Shown here: positions 32,759 to 41,146 of the stretch, piece after piece
Layout: each line of letters starts with the position of its first letter
How positions within the stretch are numbered: position 1 is the first letter of the stretch
Origin: Paenibacillus sp. RC67
Lineage (GTDB): Bacteria > Bacillota > Bacilli > Paenibacillales > NBRC-103111
NCBI RefSeq assembly: GCF_030020805.1
Contig: NZ_CP125098.1
Location: 4,611,501 to 4,675,500, forward strand
Direction of reading: 5' to 3'
DNA: 64,000 bases
Notes under the pieces: model-generated
Told to the model about the DNA's origin: nothing
Database searches by the model: none
Seen by the model: only the letters and a program-made list of their open reading frames with translations
Made by a program: the position numbers and the translations under genes

Positions 32759-34000
32759 TTAGCGCATCATGACCGACAGATTGCCCGCCGTTATTAAGAT
32801 CGTGATGGCTAGGAAGAACATTAGCCCAACAACCGCCAATGCAGCGAATACGTAGATCAAGCTTTTGCCAATCGTTTCGAGGCAGGTTATCATCGGATTG
32901 TCTCCCAGCGGCTGAAGCACAGCGGCAGACAAGTTGTATATCAAGGCGAGAGCCATTATTTTCAATGCCGGAAAAGCGCAAAGAATCAATAAAATGATGA
33001 CACCGGCCAGTCCCACAGCATTTTTCACCAGCAGCGAAGCTCCTATGACTGTTTCCGATGCATCGGAGAACATCCTCCCTACTACAGGAACAAAGTTGCC
33101 TGCAATATATTTGGCCGTTCGAATCGTCACTCCGTCTGCCACCGCGCTGGTCGTGCCCCTTATGGAGATGACTCCAAGAAACACCGTCACGAAGATACCT
33201 AGACAGCCGACACTGACATTTCGCAGTAAATTGGCTAGCTGTGTTACTTTGTATTTATCCGTCAAAGAGCTGACGATATGCAGTACGGCCGAGAAGAACA
33301 GCAGCGGAAAAACGATCAAATAGATTGCGGTTCCTACTGCATGGATCATGAACACGATTAACGGATGAAGCACAGATACCGATACTACATTCCCCATCGA
33401 AGCAAGCAGGGTTAGCAGCAGAGGTATGACCGCTACCATAAAATGAATCATGTCTGTGATCGCTGTTTTCGCATACCCTATGGCAACGCTAAAGCTGTTG
33501 ATAGCCAAGATCATCAGAACCATGAAGGTAATCGCGTAAGCGACTTTGCTGACTGTGTTTTTTTCGAATGAGCTTTGCAGCGTCTCAAGCAGCATACTGA
33601 AGATGGTTAAAACAACGATGGATGCAAGCAGCTTGCCGTTATACAGAAGTTCATGAAACAAATAACGTAATATGCCTGAAAAGATAGATCCTATGCCAAA
33701 GCCTTTAGCGCCTGTAAGCATCTCCATAAATGAAGGCGTTTTTCTATCCGGGAAATACCCGCCATATGTTTTCATTAGCTGATTCCAATACTGTTCTACC
33801 TGGTCGGTATTTAACCGTGCAGCTTGTTCCTTTATAATCTGCTCCACGGGAGTAGCCTGGGCGATACTTGTATCTTCGGTAATTCCGAAGGCCAGTGGGT
33901 CTGAAACCAAAGAAATACTAGTAAAAAGTATAAAAACAAGTAATGTTTTGGCGCCTCGTATTCGAAGCCATTTCTCCATGTACGACAATGTGAGCCGCAT
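32759..34000 (-). CDS. spoIIIAE: Stage III sporulation protein SpoIIIAE
   Basis: 413 residues from ATG 34000, with AGGAG 9 nt upstream. A signal-like N-terminal hydrophobic segment is followed by a soluble stretch with TPVEQIIKEQ and TDQVEQYWNQLM, then about seven transmembrane helices. This large polytopic subunit is the core membrane protein of the SpoIIIA complex, resembling an ion channel/transporter part of type III secretion. It sits between AD and AF. Confidence 0.94.
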   Translation of the reverse strand: MRLTLSYMEKWLRIRGAKTLLVFILFTSISLVSDPLAFGITEDTSIAQATPVEQIIKEQAARLNTDQVEQYWNQLMKTYGGYFPDRKTPSFMEMLTGAKGFGIGSIFSGILRYLFHELLYNGKLLASIVVLTIFSMLLETLQSSFEKNTVSKVAYAITFMVLMILAINSFSVAIGYAKTAITDMIHFMVAVIPLLLTLLASMGNVVSVSVLHPLIVFMIHAVGTAIYLIVFPLLFFSAVLHIVSSLTDKYKVTQLANLLRNVSVGCLGIFVTVFLGVISIRGTTSAVADGVTIRTAKYIAGNFVPVVGRMFSDASETVIGASLLVKNAVGLAGVIILLILCAFPALKIMALALIYNLSAAVLQPLGDNPMITCLETIGKSLIYVFAALAVVGLMFFLAITILITAGNLSVMMR

Positions 34001-34026
34001 TTGCGTCATCTCCTGGCACCATATAC

Positions 34027-34416
34027 TTAAGCGGGCAGCAGCTTGACCACCGTTTCGATAATGACCGATACAATCGGAATCGCCATAACCATAATCAGTA
34101 TTTTGCCTGATAGCTCTATTTTGGAGGCGATAGATTCTTGTCCTGCATCTCTTACAATCTGTGCGCCGAATTCAGCGATATACGCGATCCCGATGATTTT
34201 CAGAATGGTTTTCAGGAAAATCATGTTCACGTTCGCACTCGTCGCGAGGTCCTCCAAAATTTTAATTACGGATGCGATCTTGCCGATCAGGAACAAGAAG
34301 ATGACGATACCCGTAAATGCAGCCAGAAGAAAGGCGAATATAGGCTTCTGTTCCTTGATGATCAATACCAGTATGGTAGCGATTAAGCCCAGACCTACGA
34401 TTTGTACGATCTCCAC
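34027..34416 (-). CDS. spoIIIAD: Stage III sporulation protein SpoIIIAD
   Basis: 129 residues, GTG start. Three to four transmembrane helices covering most of the protein (MEIVQIVGLGLIATILVLII, then helices near 30-50, 70-90 and 105-125). It is homologous to small inner-membrane subunits of type III secretion-like systems and pairs with SpoIIIAC. It starts 16 nt after AC. Confidence 0.93.
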   Translation of the reverse strand: MEIVQIVGLGLIATILVLIIKEQKPIFAFLLAAFTGIVIFLFLIGKIASVIKILEDLATSANVNMIFLKTILKIIGIAYIAEFGAQIVRDAGQESIASKIELSGKILIMVMAIPIVSVIIETVVKLLPA

Positions 34417-34432
34417 TATGCCTCACCTACGT

Positions 34433-34636
34433 CTACTGGAATAAAAAAATGGTTTTGATTTCTTTGAACAAGTTATCCAGCAGGCTGACAACCATGAACA
34501 GTACGACGACGAAACCTATCAAGGTAACCCAGTGAGCCATATCCTCTTTGCCCATCTGTTTAAGCACGGTATGGATCATCGCGATAATAATCCCGATTCC
34601 GGCAATCTGAAATATCGCGTTCACATCTACGTTCAT
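34433..34636 (-). CDS. spoIIIAC: Stage III sporulation protein SpoIIIAC
   Basis: 67 residues from ATG 34636 (MNVDVNAIFQIAGIGIIIAM), with GAGGTG 6 nt upstream. Two transmembrane helices (about 8-24 and 36-56). It is the smallest SpoIIIA membrane subunit. The gap to spoIIIAB is 124 nt, unusually wide for this operon, and holds a tandem repeat. Confidence 0.92.
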   Translation of the reverse strand: MNVDVNAIFQIAGIGIIIAMIHTVLKQMGKEDMAHWVTLIGFVVVLFMVVSLLDNLFKEIKTIFLFQ

Positions 34637-34688
34637 TCGTGGCACCTCACCCCTAGCCTCTTACTTCCTATGTAACCGTTGAAGGTCT

Positions 34689-34759
34689 CTCTGCTTCGCT
34701 TGAGTAACAGTTGCAGTTCTCTGACAACTGACTCTGCATCGCTTGAGTAACAGTTGCAG
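34689..34759 (-). repeat. 43-nt-period tandem repeat between spoIIIAB and spoIIIAC
   Basis: Two 28-nt copies, 34689-34716 and 34732-34759, differ at one base; their core on the plus strand is CGCTTGAGTAACAGTTGCAG. Each copy has ends that can pair (CTGC/GCAG), and the spacer contains a small hairpin (CAGTT/AACTG). Function unknown. Confidence 0.75.
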
Positions 34760-34760
34760 A

Positions 34761-35279
34761 TTAATACATCAATATAACTATCAAAGCTCCCATCAACAGC
34801 CCCAGGCTTCTCCACATACTTTCATAACGCTTGCGTTCCTCTTCTGAACGGTCCAGATCACCCTGCAGTTGTTGAATGGCTAAGCGCAAATGCTTCACTT
34901 GATCTGTACTATCCGACAAGCCAAGTGTGAAGCCAAACTGGCGAACGATATCCTGCTCTCCTGCCTTCATTGAGGTATGCTTCCAGTGCTCCTGCAGCGA
35001 CTGCTGCCAAATCTGTTGAGTAGAACGCCCTCCCGCTTGACTCAGCTCCTCCGCCGTATGACGAAAGATCGCATTAACCGGCTGCGGACACGATTTGGCT
35101 ACCTTCATCAAAGCTTCCTGCAAAGGGGTGTGGCCGTAAACGATTTCGGTCTCCAATCTTTGTAGGGCCCGGATTACATCGCCGATTTGCTTTGGCCTTC
35201 GGGAATACTGCTGAGCTTGATAAAAACCGAATAAGGTGGCAGATAGTAAAATCATCATTGCACCTAGCAGCTTCAGCAA
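34761..35279 (-). CDS. spoIIIAB: Stage III sporulation protein SpoIIIAB
   Basis: 172 residues from TTG 35279 with GGAGG 7 nt upstream. N- and C-terminal transmembrane helices (about 3-20 and 153-170) flank a helical cytoplasmic domain with RRPKQIGDVIRALQRLETEI and YGHTPLQEALMKVA. It resembles GspF-like platform proteins and is the likely partner of the SpoIIIAA ATPase. It overlaps spoIIIAA by 7 nt. Confidence 0.93.
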   Translation of the reverse strand: MLKLLGAMMILLSATLFGFYQAQQYSRRPKQIGDVIRALQRLETEIVYGHTPLQEALMKVAKSCPQPVNAIFRHTAEELSQAGGRSTQQIWQQSLQEHWKHTSMKAGEQDIVRQFGFTLGLSDSTDQVKHLRLAIQQLQGDLDRSEEERKRYESMWRSLGLLMGALIVILMY

Positions 35280-36373
35280 TTGGCATCCTCCTTTCCCCGC
35301 TTTGCATAATTACCGATTCGGAGGGCTGCATTCCCGGTCCAGTCTAATAATGAGTCTTTCACATCGTGTCGGGACAAAGAAGCTTCAGATATCGATTCTA
35401 CAGGCTTGGCAAGCTCCATCCGGTCTCCTTTGGCATCATAGACCCCTTCCAGCGTACCTGCTCCAGCTCGTTTGTTAAGAACTACGATCCGGTTGAATAC
35501 TTCTCCATCGAGCAGTTCCTTGAGAACCGGTCTCCTTCGAACATCGCCATGATGCAGACCATGCGCTGTAGCAATAACCCGAATCCCTGCATGAATCGCT
35601 TCATGAATGGCTGCCGCATCCTCCTGTCGACCGATCTCATCTACGATTAGAACCTCAGGAGACATCGATCGGATCATCATCATCATCCCTTCGGCCTTCG
35701 GACAGCCGTCAAGCACATCGGTACGCGGTCCCAGATCAAAGCGTGGAACCCCTCTATCACATGCAGCAATTTCGGAGCGTTCATCGACAATGCCAACTTT
35801 CAAGCCTCTGCCTAGACCGTAGATCGAGCCTGAAGCTGTTCCCCCGCTGATTAGTCTTGCTAGGTCGCGAATTAAGGTTGTCTTACCCTGCTGCGGCGGA
35901 GAAACGATCAAGGTATGATGGATGCTGACTGACGAGGTGTCCACCAAGAATGGAAGCACGTGGCTTCCAGCCCCTTTTAACTCTCTAGCAACTCGGATAT
36001 TGAAACTCGTGATTTCTTTCAGGTGCTTGACTTTTCCTTGCTCCAAAATAGCTCTACCCGCAAGTCCGATCCGATGTCCCCCCTGCACGGTAATATAACC
36101 GCGACGCAGTTCTTCATCGAAGGTATAGAGGGAATGCTGTGTCAGCATCTCAAGCAATGTTGAGCAATCCTCCCGAGTAGGCCTGTATGCAAGTGTAGGA
36201 TCTTCGCACAGACCCGAGAGGGCTGCCACAAAGCTGTACTTCTGTCCCCATACAATCTCTAATGGACGCTCTTCCCGAACTCGAATCTCTTGTATTTCTT
36301 GAATGACCTGTTCTGGTAGAGTTGCTAGTCTTTGGCGCAGAGGGACAGAAAAAAGCCGGAGAAGCGAATGCAT
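35273..36373 (-). CDS. spoIIIAA: Stage III sporulation protein SpoIIIAA, secretion-type ATPase
   Basis: 366 residues from ATG 36373, with GGGGGG 9 nt upstream. AAA/GspE-like ATPase: Walker A SPPQQGKTTLIRDLARL, Walker B region EVLIVDEIGRQEDAAAIHEA, and the downstream TAHGLHHGDV sensor-like motif. In B. subtilis it is the mother-cell ATPase required to keep sigma-G active in the forespore. It is the first gene of the eight-gene operon and has a sigma-E promoter in front. Confidence 0.94.
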   Translation of the reverse strand: MHSLLRLFSVPLRQRLATLPEQVIQEIQEIRVREERPLEIVWGQKYSFVAALSGLCEDPTLAYRPTREDCSTLLEMLTQHSLYTFDEELRRGYITVQGGHRIGLAGRAILEQGKVKHLKEITSFNIRVARELKGAGSHVLPFLVDTSSVSIHHTLIVSPPQQGKTTLIRDLARLISGGTASGSIYGLGRGLKVGIVDERSEIAACDRGVPRFDLGPRTDVLDGCPKAEGMMMMIRSMSPEVLIVDEIGRQEDAAAIHEAIHAGIRVIATAHGLHHGDVRRRPVLKELLDGEVFNRIVVLNKRAGAGTLEGVYDAKGDRMELAKPVESISEASLSRHDVKDSLLDWTGNAALRIGNYAKRGKEDANC

Positions 36374-36413
36374 TTCGTTCATCCCCCCAAGCTGTCCAAT
36401 CTTTTCATAATCA

Positions 36414-36442
36414 TGTGTATGCTTGGCCGATGTAATTATGAC
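36414..36442 (-). promoter_or_regulatory. Sigma-E promoter of the spoIIIA operon
   Basis: On the minus strand GTCATAAT (-35, 36435-36442), a 13-nt spacer and CATACACA (-10, 36414-36421) closely match the sigma-E consensus, about 40 nt upstream of spoIIIAA. It overlaps the region just after the yqhV stop. Confidence 0.75.
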
Positions 36443-36445
36443 TAT

Positions 36446-36712
36446 TTACTTTTTTAGAATGCCAATAAAAATACAGCTCACCCCGGCTATAACCCAAATC
36501 ATTTTGCCAAAAGATAGCTTTTCTGCTAGTCCTACTAGTCCAAGCGTCGTTGTGGTCAATAGAACGAGAGGCCCTACCATTGCCAGCCCAGTATTCACCA
36601 TTAAAGCTTTATCAATCTGATTCAAGCGGAGCATTAATAAGGCAGCCAATATTTCGATAGTTCCTGAAAATAATCGCAGAGAGGCCATACTGAGTACAAT
36701 TTTATTGATCAC
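36446..36712 (-). CDS. yqhV: YqhV family protein (DUF2619)
   Basis: 88 residues from GTG 36712 (MINKIVLSMASLRLFSG), with AAGGAGG 9 nt upstream; the frame to 36739 includes that site. Three transmembrane helices fill most of the chain (about 12-34, 40-62 and 68-86). B. subtilis YqhV lies at the same place, directly upstream of spoIIIAA. Function unknown, probably linked to sporulation by its conserved location. Confidence 0.85.
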   Translation of the reverse strand: MINKIVLSMASLRLFSGTIEILAALLMLRLNQIDKALMVNTGLAMVGPLVLLTTTTLGLVGLAEKLSFGKMIWVIAGVSCIFIGILKK

Positions 36713-36879
36713 CGCTTCTTCCCTCCTTATATCCTTCATCTATTGAGCTGATGACAGCTTCTCTATTAATCTATGCAGGCTCGTCTCATTTTAGGCATCA
36801 TGGGCACACCCCTAAATCCAATTGCATATGATGACACAGAAAATCAATACAAAAAATGTAAACAGCGAGGCGATAGATC

Positions 36880-37713
36880 ATGGAGGTTACGTCACATATT
36901 AAGTGGCATCCCCTACTTAGCGATCCGACAAGGAAGCGTACTGACAAACCACGAGCACTTGGAAAAACAATGGTCATCGATAAAGGTTTGGGCATTCATG
37001 CTCTTGAAGATTTATTGCAGACGGCTGGAGATTATGTTGACATGCTAAAAATTGGTTTCGGGACATCACCGCTTTATTCAACGTCTCTGTTGAGACGGAA
37101 AATTGAAATGGCTAAAGAGCACAATATTTTGGTATACCCCGGTGGAACCTTTCTTGAAGTCGCTATGTGTCAAGGTGCTGTTGATGAATTTTTCGATATG
37201 GCCGGTTTTCTTGGTTTTAATGGACTGGAGATCTCGGATGGTACTATTGAGGTGGAAAGATCCGTACGAAGTGAATTGATCCGTCGTGGTCGGGAGCTTG
37301 GCTATACGGTGATTACGGAGTATGGCAAAAAATGCTGGGGCTCGTCCATCGAGATTGAGGATTTAATCGAAACCGTTGTTATCGATTCCGAACTAGGGGC
37401 TAGTCTGATTACAATTGAGGGACGTGAATCAGGCAAAGGCGTAGGAATCTTTGATGAGAACGGCGGCTGCAAAGATGCCGATATCGAACTGGTGCTCAAT
37501 CAAGTGCCTAGTAAGCATTTGCTGTTATGGGAGGCGCCTCACAAAGAACAGCAGGTCCATCTGCTGAATACATTAGGTACGGACATCCACTTAGGCAACG
37601 TTGCGCCTTCCGATTTGATATCGTTGGAGGCTCTTCGGCGAGGCTTGAGATCGGATACACTTCATCTAGGTCAGGAGACGGCATCAGATTACAATGGAAA
37701 CTGGGAAATATAA
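36880..37713 (+). CDS. comA: Phosphosulfolactate synthase
   Basis: 277 residues of the ComA family (B. subtilis YitD). It joins sulfite to phosphoenolpyruvate to make phosphosulfolactate. A TIM-barrel layout is visible with MVIDKGLGI, KIGFGTSPLYS, YPGGTFLEVA, GLEISDGTIE, ITEYGKK and LLWEAPHKEQQ, residues that form the active-site strands. GAGG stands 9 nt before the ATG. comB follows 101 nt later. The gene diverges from yqhV and the spoIIIA operon, consistent with a role in making spore sulfolactate. Confidence 0.92.
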   Translation: MEVTSHIKWHPLLSDPTRKRTDKPRALGKTMVIDKGLGIHALEDLLQTAGDYVDMLKIGFGTSPLYSTSLLRRKIEMAKEHNILVYPGGTFLEVAMCQGAVDEFFDMAGFLGFNGLEISDGTIEVERSVRSELIRRGRELGYTVITEYGKKCWGSSIEIEDLIETVVIDSELGASLITIEGRESGKGVGIFDENGGCKDADIELVLNQVPSKHLLLWEAPHKEQQVHLLNTLGTDIHLGNVAPSDLISLEALRRGLRSDTLHLGQETASDYNGNWEI

Positions 37714-37738
37714 GCTGGATTCGAGCTCTGCTTTTCAT

Positions 37739-37806
37739 CACAAGTTTTACAAAAACTCAGTGTGTGCTATCACAGACAGTTTGAGCTAGCAAAAACTCTT
37801 AGGAGG
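37739..37806 (+). repeat. Diverged hairpin-SD repeat element in front of comB
   Basis: On the plus strand a first unit (GTTTTACAAAAACTCAG, 37744-37760) is followed by a second (GTTTGAGCTAGCAAAAAC, 37779-37796) that ends CTCTTAGGAGG, the comB SD. The conserved 12-mer is largely lost. This is the only copy seen on the plus strand, and it again points in the direction of the gene. Confidence 0.65.
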
Positions 37807-37814
37807 CACCAAGC

Positions 37815-38555
37815 GTGGACATAACAGTATTACCCAGCGTCAACGAGGCACGAGCAGATGAATTAGTCAACAAAACCGTCATCGTCATCGATGTCCTTCG
37901 AGCCACGAGCACGATTTTGACTGCGCTGGCCTATGGATGCAAAGCGATCTATCCCGTTGAAACCGTACTGCAAGCTAAACAGCTGTATCAGCCCGGATAT
38001 ATTCTTGGGGGAGAGCGGGCTTGCAAAAAAATTCCTGGGTTCGATCTAGGTAACTCTCCTTTGGAATACACCGACGCAAGTATTGCAGGCAAAACCCTGA
38101 TCATGACAACGACCAACGGAACTCGAGCTATTCAAAAAGCCGGAAAAGCAGGAACCATTCTTGCCGCTTCTTTATTAAATGGGAAGGCTTGTGCGGAGGA
38201 AGCCTTAAGCTTGAGAAAAGACATCGTCATCCTCTGTTCAGGTACACAGGATGTATACTCCTTCGAGGATGGCGTTTGCGCAGGTCAACTGGTGGATGAA
38301 CTTCTGAATGCAACTGGGGAGTATAGAACGGAGCTGAGCATCAATGATTTCGGACTCAGCATGCTGCATGCTTATCGTCACGTTCAGCACAACTTAACAG
38401 AAGCATTGCTTCAATGTTCCAACGGTAAAAGACTTTGTAAGCTGGGGTTTCTGGAGGACATCAAATATTGTTCACAGATGAATACCATTCCATTAGTTCC
38501 AATTGTCCGTGAAGGAAAATTGGTCGTTTCCACCGTCTCTCAACATAGCACATAG
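37815..38555 (+). CDS. comB: 2-phosphosulfolactate phosphatase
   Basis: 246 residues of the ComB family (B. subtilis YitC). It removes phosphate from the ComA product, giving 3-sulfolactate, a major small molecule of B. subtilis spores. Conserved segments include VIDVLRATSTILTALAYG near 23-40, GGERACKKIPGFDLGNSP and MTTTNGTRAI. GTG start with AGGAGG 8 nt upstream. It forms a pair with comA; no dehydrogenase for the later coenzyme M route is present. Confidence 0.92.
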   Translation: MDITVLPSVNEARADELVNKTVIVIDVLRATSTILTALAYGCKAIYPVETVLQAKQLYQPGYILGGERACKKIPGFDLGNSPLEYTDASIAGKTLIMTTTNGTRAIQKAGKAGTILAASLLNGKACAEEALSLRKDIVILCSGTQDVYSFEDGVCAGQLVDELLNATGEYRTELSINDFGLSMLHAYRHVQHNLTEALLQCSNGKRLCKLGFLEDIKYCSQMNTIPLVPIVREGKLVVSTVSQHST

Positions 38556-38626
38556 AGCTCCTTGTTCTAAAAACTCGTCCCCCTCATACAATTAGTAAAG
38601 AAGTCTATGAGACAAGGGGTCCTACG

Positions 38627-39091
38627 ATGAACGGAGACATACTACTGTTAGTTCTCATTATTATCGGACTTATAGGGCGCTCGCCCATTATTACGACGGC
38701 TGCCTGTGTCCTACTCATTGTAAAACTAATCCATCTGGAACGCTATCTGCCGTCAATCGAACGTCGAGGATTAGAGCTGGGACTACTTTTTTTAACAATG
38801 GGTGTACTTGTTCCGTTTGCCAGCCAACGGATCACTTATAAAGATATAACCAGCATGTTTACGACATGGCCGGGGATTTTAGCACTTCTTGGCGGCGCCA
38901 TAGCAACCTACATGAATGGAAAAGGATTGGAGCTGTTAAAAATAGACCCACAACTGGTTGTGGGCCTTGTTATCGGTTCTATCTTCGGGATTATCTTTCT
39001 AAAAGGAATTCCTGTCGGTCCGCTAATGGCCGCAGGAATTACCGCTTTCTTATTGAAGCTATTTACCTTTATGTTCGACAAGTTGAAGTGA
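38627..39091 (+). CDS. DUF441 family membrane protein (YtwI-like)
   Basis: 154 residues with about five hydrophobic segments. The PSIERRGLELGLLFLTMGVL and MNGKGLELL segments and the ending with GIPVGPLMAAGITAF are typical of DUF441/UPF0756 proteins, whose function is unknown. CAAGGGG precedes the ATG. It follows comB by 71 nt and converges on lysC, with only 2 nt between the two stop codons. Confidence 0.85.
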   Translation: MNGDILLLVLIIIGLIGRSPIITTAACVLLIVKLIHLERYLPSIERRGLELGLLFLTMGVLVPFASQRITYKDITSMFTTWPGILALLGGAIATYMNGKGLELLKIDPQLVVGLVIGSIFGIIFLKGIPVGPLMAAGITAFLLKLFTFMFDKLK

Positions 39092-39093
39092 TC

Positions 39094-40350
39094 TTAGCGA
39101 CGATCCTGAGGTCCGCCAACATATACCGTTTGATCTGTGTCCAAGCCGTATGCCGTGTGCAGAGCTTGGATTACTTCGTTTAAGCGGCTGTTATCAATGA
39201 CGCAAGAGGTTTTGATCTCTGAAGTGCTTACCATGTTGATGCTAAGACCAAGATCAGAAATAACCTCGAACATTTTCGCAGCTACTCCTGGCGTACTTAC
39301 CATACCTGCGCCGACGATGGATACTTTAACAAGATTCTCCTGAGAAGAAACTTCGCGGAAGCCCACTTCGGAACGGATGCCTTGAATAACTTCCAAAGCT
39401 CTGTCTTTATCCGTAAGAGATACAGTGAAGGAAAAGTCAGCTTGTCCGTTCATGATGCCGCTCTGTACAATAATATCCACATCAATTTGTGCTTTAGCCA
39501 AAGCCGTAAATACTTTAGCCAATTGCCCCGGTTTTTCTTCTATTCCGAGGATACTGATTCTAGCCACATTCTTATCGCTTGCAATCCCACGAACAACGAT
39601 TCCTTGCTCCATCGCTGCTTCCTCCTTCACATTCGTACCTGCATTATGGTTAAAGCTGGATCTGACGACCAGCGGCACATTGTAATTTTTAGCATACTCA
39701 ACAGCTCTCGGATGCAGCACCGCAGCACCCAGATTAGCCAGCTCCAGCATTTCGTCATACGTAATTTCCGGAAGCTTGCGCGCACATTTGACTACACGTG
39801 GATCCGTCGAGTAAATGCCGTCTACATCGGTGAAAATTTCGCATACATCCGCTTGGATTGCAGCTGCTAAAGCAACAGCCGTCGTGTCGGAACCACCGCG
39901 GCCCAACGTCGTAATCTCACCTTCCGTAGTCATTCCCTGGAATCCGGCTACAATAACAACATTGCCTTGATTTACAGCCTTCAAGATTCTTTCTGGCTGG
40001 ATATCTGTAATTCTTGCTTTTCCATGTACAGCTTCTGTGTACATACCCGCTTGCCATCCGGTAAAGGAAAGAGCCGGTTGACCCAAGCTTTGGATTGCCA
40101 TGGACAGCAAAGCTACGGACACTTGCTCGCCTGTAGTCAACAGCATATCCATTTCACGTGCAGGAGGCGTTACCGAACAAATTTGCTTCGACAAGTCTAT
40201 CAAATCATCTGTTGTATCACCCATGGCAGAAACGACAACAACACATTGGTTGCCTTCCCGCTGTCTCTCTACTACACGATTGGCTACACGTTTCATTCGT
40301 TCCGCATCACCAACGGAACTGCCGCCGAATTTCATCACTATAAGAGACAA
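39094..40350 (-). CDS. lysC: Aspartate kinase
   Basis: 418 residues: an amino-acid kinase domain with KFGGSSVGDAERMKR near 7, TTLGRGGSDTTAVALAA and FTDVDGIYSTDPR, followed by two ACT domains (about 265-340 and 345-410). It phosphorylates aspartate for lysine, threonine, methionine and diaminopimelate/dipicolinate synthesis. TTG start with GGGAG about 9 nt upstream. The leader is only some 36 nt long, so no lysine riboswitch can be present; feedback via the ACT domains is likely. The symbol is by family resemblance; which B. subtilis isozyme it replaces is not certain. Confidence 0.92.
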   Translation of the reverse strand: MSLIVMKFGGSSVGDAERMKRVANRVVERQREGNQCVVVVSAMGDTTDDLIDLSKQICSVTPPAREMDMLLTTGEQVSVALLSMAIQSLGQPALSFTGWQAGMYTEAVHGKARITDIQPERILKAVNQGNVVIVAGFQGMTTEGEITTLGRGGSDTTAVALAAAIQADVCEIFTDVDGIYSTDPRVVKCARKLPEITYDEMLELANLGAAVLHPRAVEYAKNYNVPLVVRSSFNHNAGTNVKEEAAMEQGIVVRGIASDKNVARISILGIEEKPGQLAKVFTALAKAQIDVDIIVQSGIMNGQADFSFTVSLTDKDRALEVIQGIRSEVGFREVSSQENLVKVSIVGAGMVSTPGVAAKMFEVISDLGLSINMVSTSEIKTSCVIDNSRLNEVIQALHTAYGLDTDQTVYVGGPQDRR

Positions 40351-40392
40351 AGCTGTTCACTCCCTACCGAAACTTTTGCATAACAATGTATC

Positions 40393-40421
40393 ATTATACC
40401 ATAAGAACGCCTAAGGTTGAA
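40393..40421 (-). promoter_or_regulatory. Promoter of the aspartate kinase gene
   Basis: On the minus strand TTCAAC (40416-40421), a 17-nt spacer and extended -10 TGGTATAAT (TATAAT at 40393-40398), placing the transcript start about 36 nt before the TTG. Confidence 0.6.
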
Positions 40422-40487
40422 GTAGAAAAATGTCGGATTATCCCACGCTACATCCCATTCCCCTGCCTTTTTTTCCCTTTTGGTAAA

Positions 40488-40970
40488 TCACGAATGATTA
40501 CGGCATTCTAGGCCTTGTCTCTTACGCCCTACCGTTAATGCATACATATAATACCCGATAAGCCCACCTATTACATTTAACATAATATCGTCAACATCGA
40601 AACTGCCTACCTTGAATATTAACTGGATGGTTTCTACCAATAACAATGCCCAAAATAACAGATTCGTTACCTTGTACCATTTTGCATAAGAACGGAATAA
40701 ACAAGGAATCAAAAATCCGAACGGTACGAACGCAGCAACGTTGCCAAACAAATTAATAACCCAGATATCCAAGTTATAATATTGAATATCCGCTACATAG
40801 CTCCAAATCGTTTTGAATGGTGTCAGATTGTACAGCCTTTCTGTACGAGCTCCTCTTGAGAACCCGAAAAAAAGCAAGTATATCATCAGCAAGGTATACG
40901 AAAAGAAGAGAAGCCAAGCCATCCTGATTAACGACTTTAACTGCAAGATCTGTCTCAATGGAATCAGCAC
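40488..40970 (-). CDS. VanZ-like family membrane protein
   Basis: 160 residues with four to five transmembrane helices and the VanZ-like core NLTPFKTIW, NLFGNVAAFVPFGFLIP and SFDVDDIMLNVIGGLIGYY. VanZ itself gives low-level teicoplanin resistance, but most chromosomal relatives have no known role. Start uncertain: GTG 40970 lacks a good site, while TTG 40958 has AAGGTG 9 nt upstream. It stands alone between lysC and efp, not in a van cluster. Confidence 0.8.
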   Translation of the reverse strand: MLIPLRQILQLKSLIRMAWLLFFSYTLLMIYLLFFGFSRGARTERLYNLTPFKTIWSYVADIQYYNLDIWVINLFGNVAAFVPFGFLIPCLFRSYAKWYKVTNLLFWALLLVETIQLIFKVGSFDVDDIMLNVIGGLIGYYMYALTVGRKRQGLECRNHS

Positions 40971-41103
40971 CTTTTTGAAAAAATAAGGTAAGAGTTATTA
41001 TTAAACGACAACGCTCCTTAGGGAAAATAATACCACAAAATTCCTGATAAGAGCCTAACTTCCTGCTACAAAACTTCAGTCTGTAGATTCTTCATTTCAA
41101 AAC

Positions 41104-41133
41104 AAAAAAACCTGCCGCAATGGCAGGTTTTCG
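41104..41133 (-). terminator. Terminator of the aroQ-papA-efp operon
   Basis: A perfect 9-bp stem AAACCTGCC / GGCAGGTTT with a 5-nt loop followed by seven T residues on the minus strand, right after efp. Confidence 0.9.
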
Positions 41134-41146
41134 AAACTAACAAAGA

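Noticed and set aside
40351..40487. Possible lysine riboswitch in front of the aspartate kinase gene
   Set aside because: The promoter lies about 36 nt from the start codon and the whole gap to the VanZ-like gene is 137 nt, too short for an L-box, and no conserved L-box sequence was seen.
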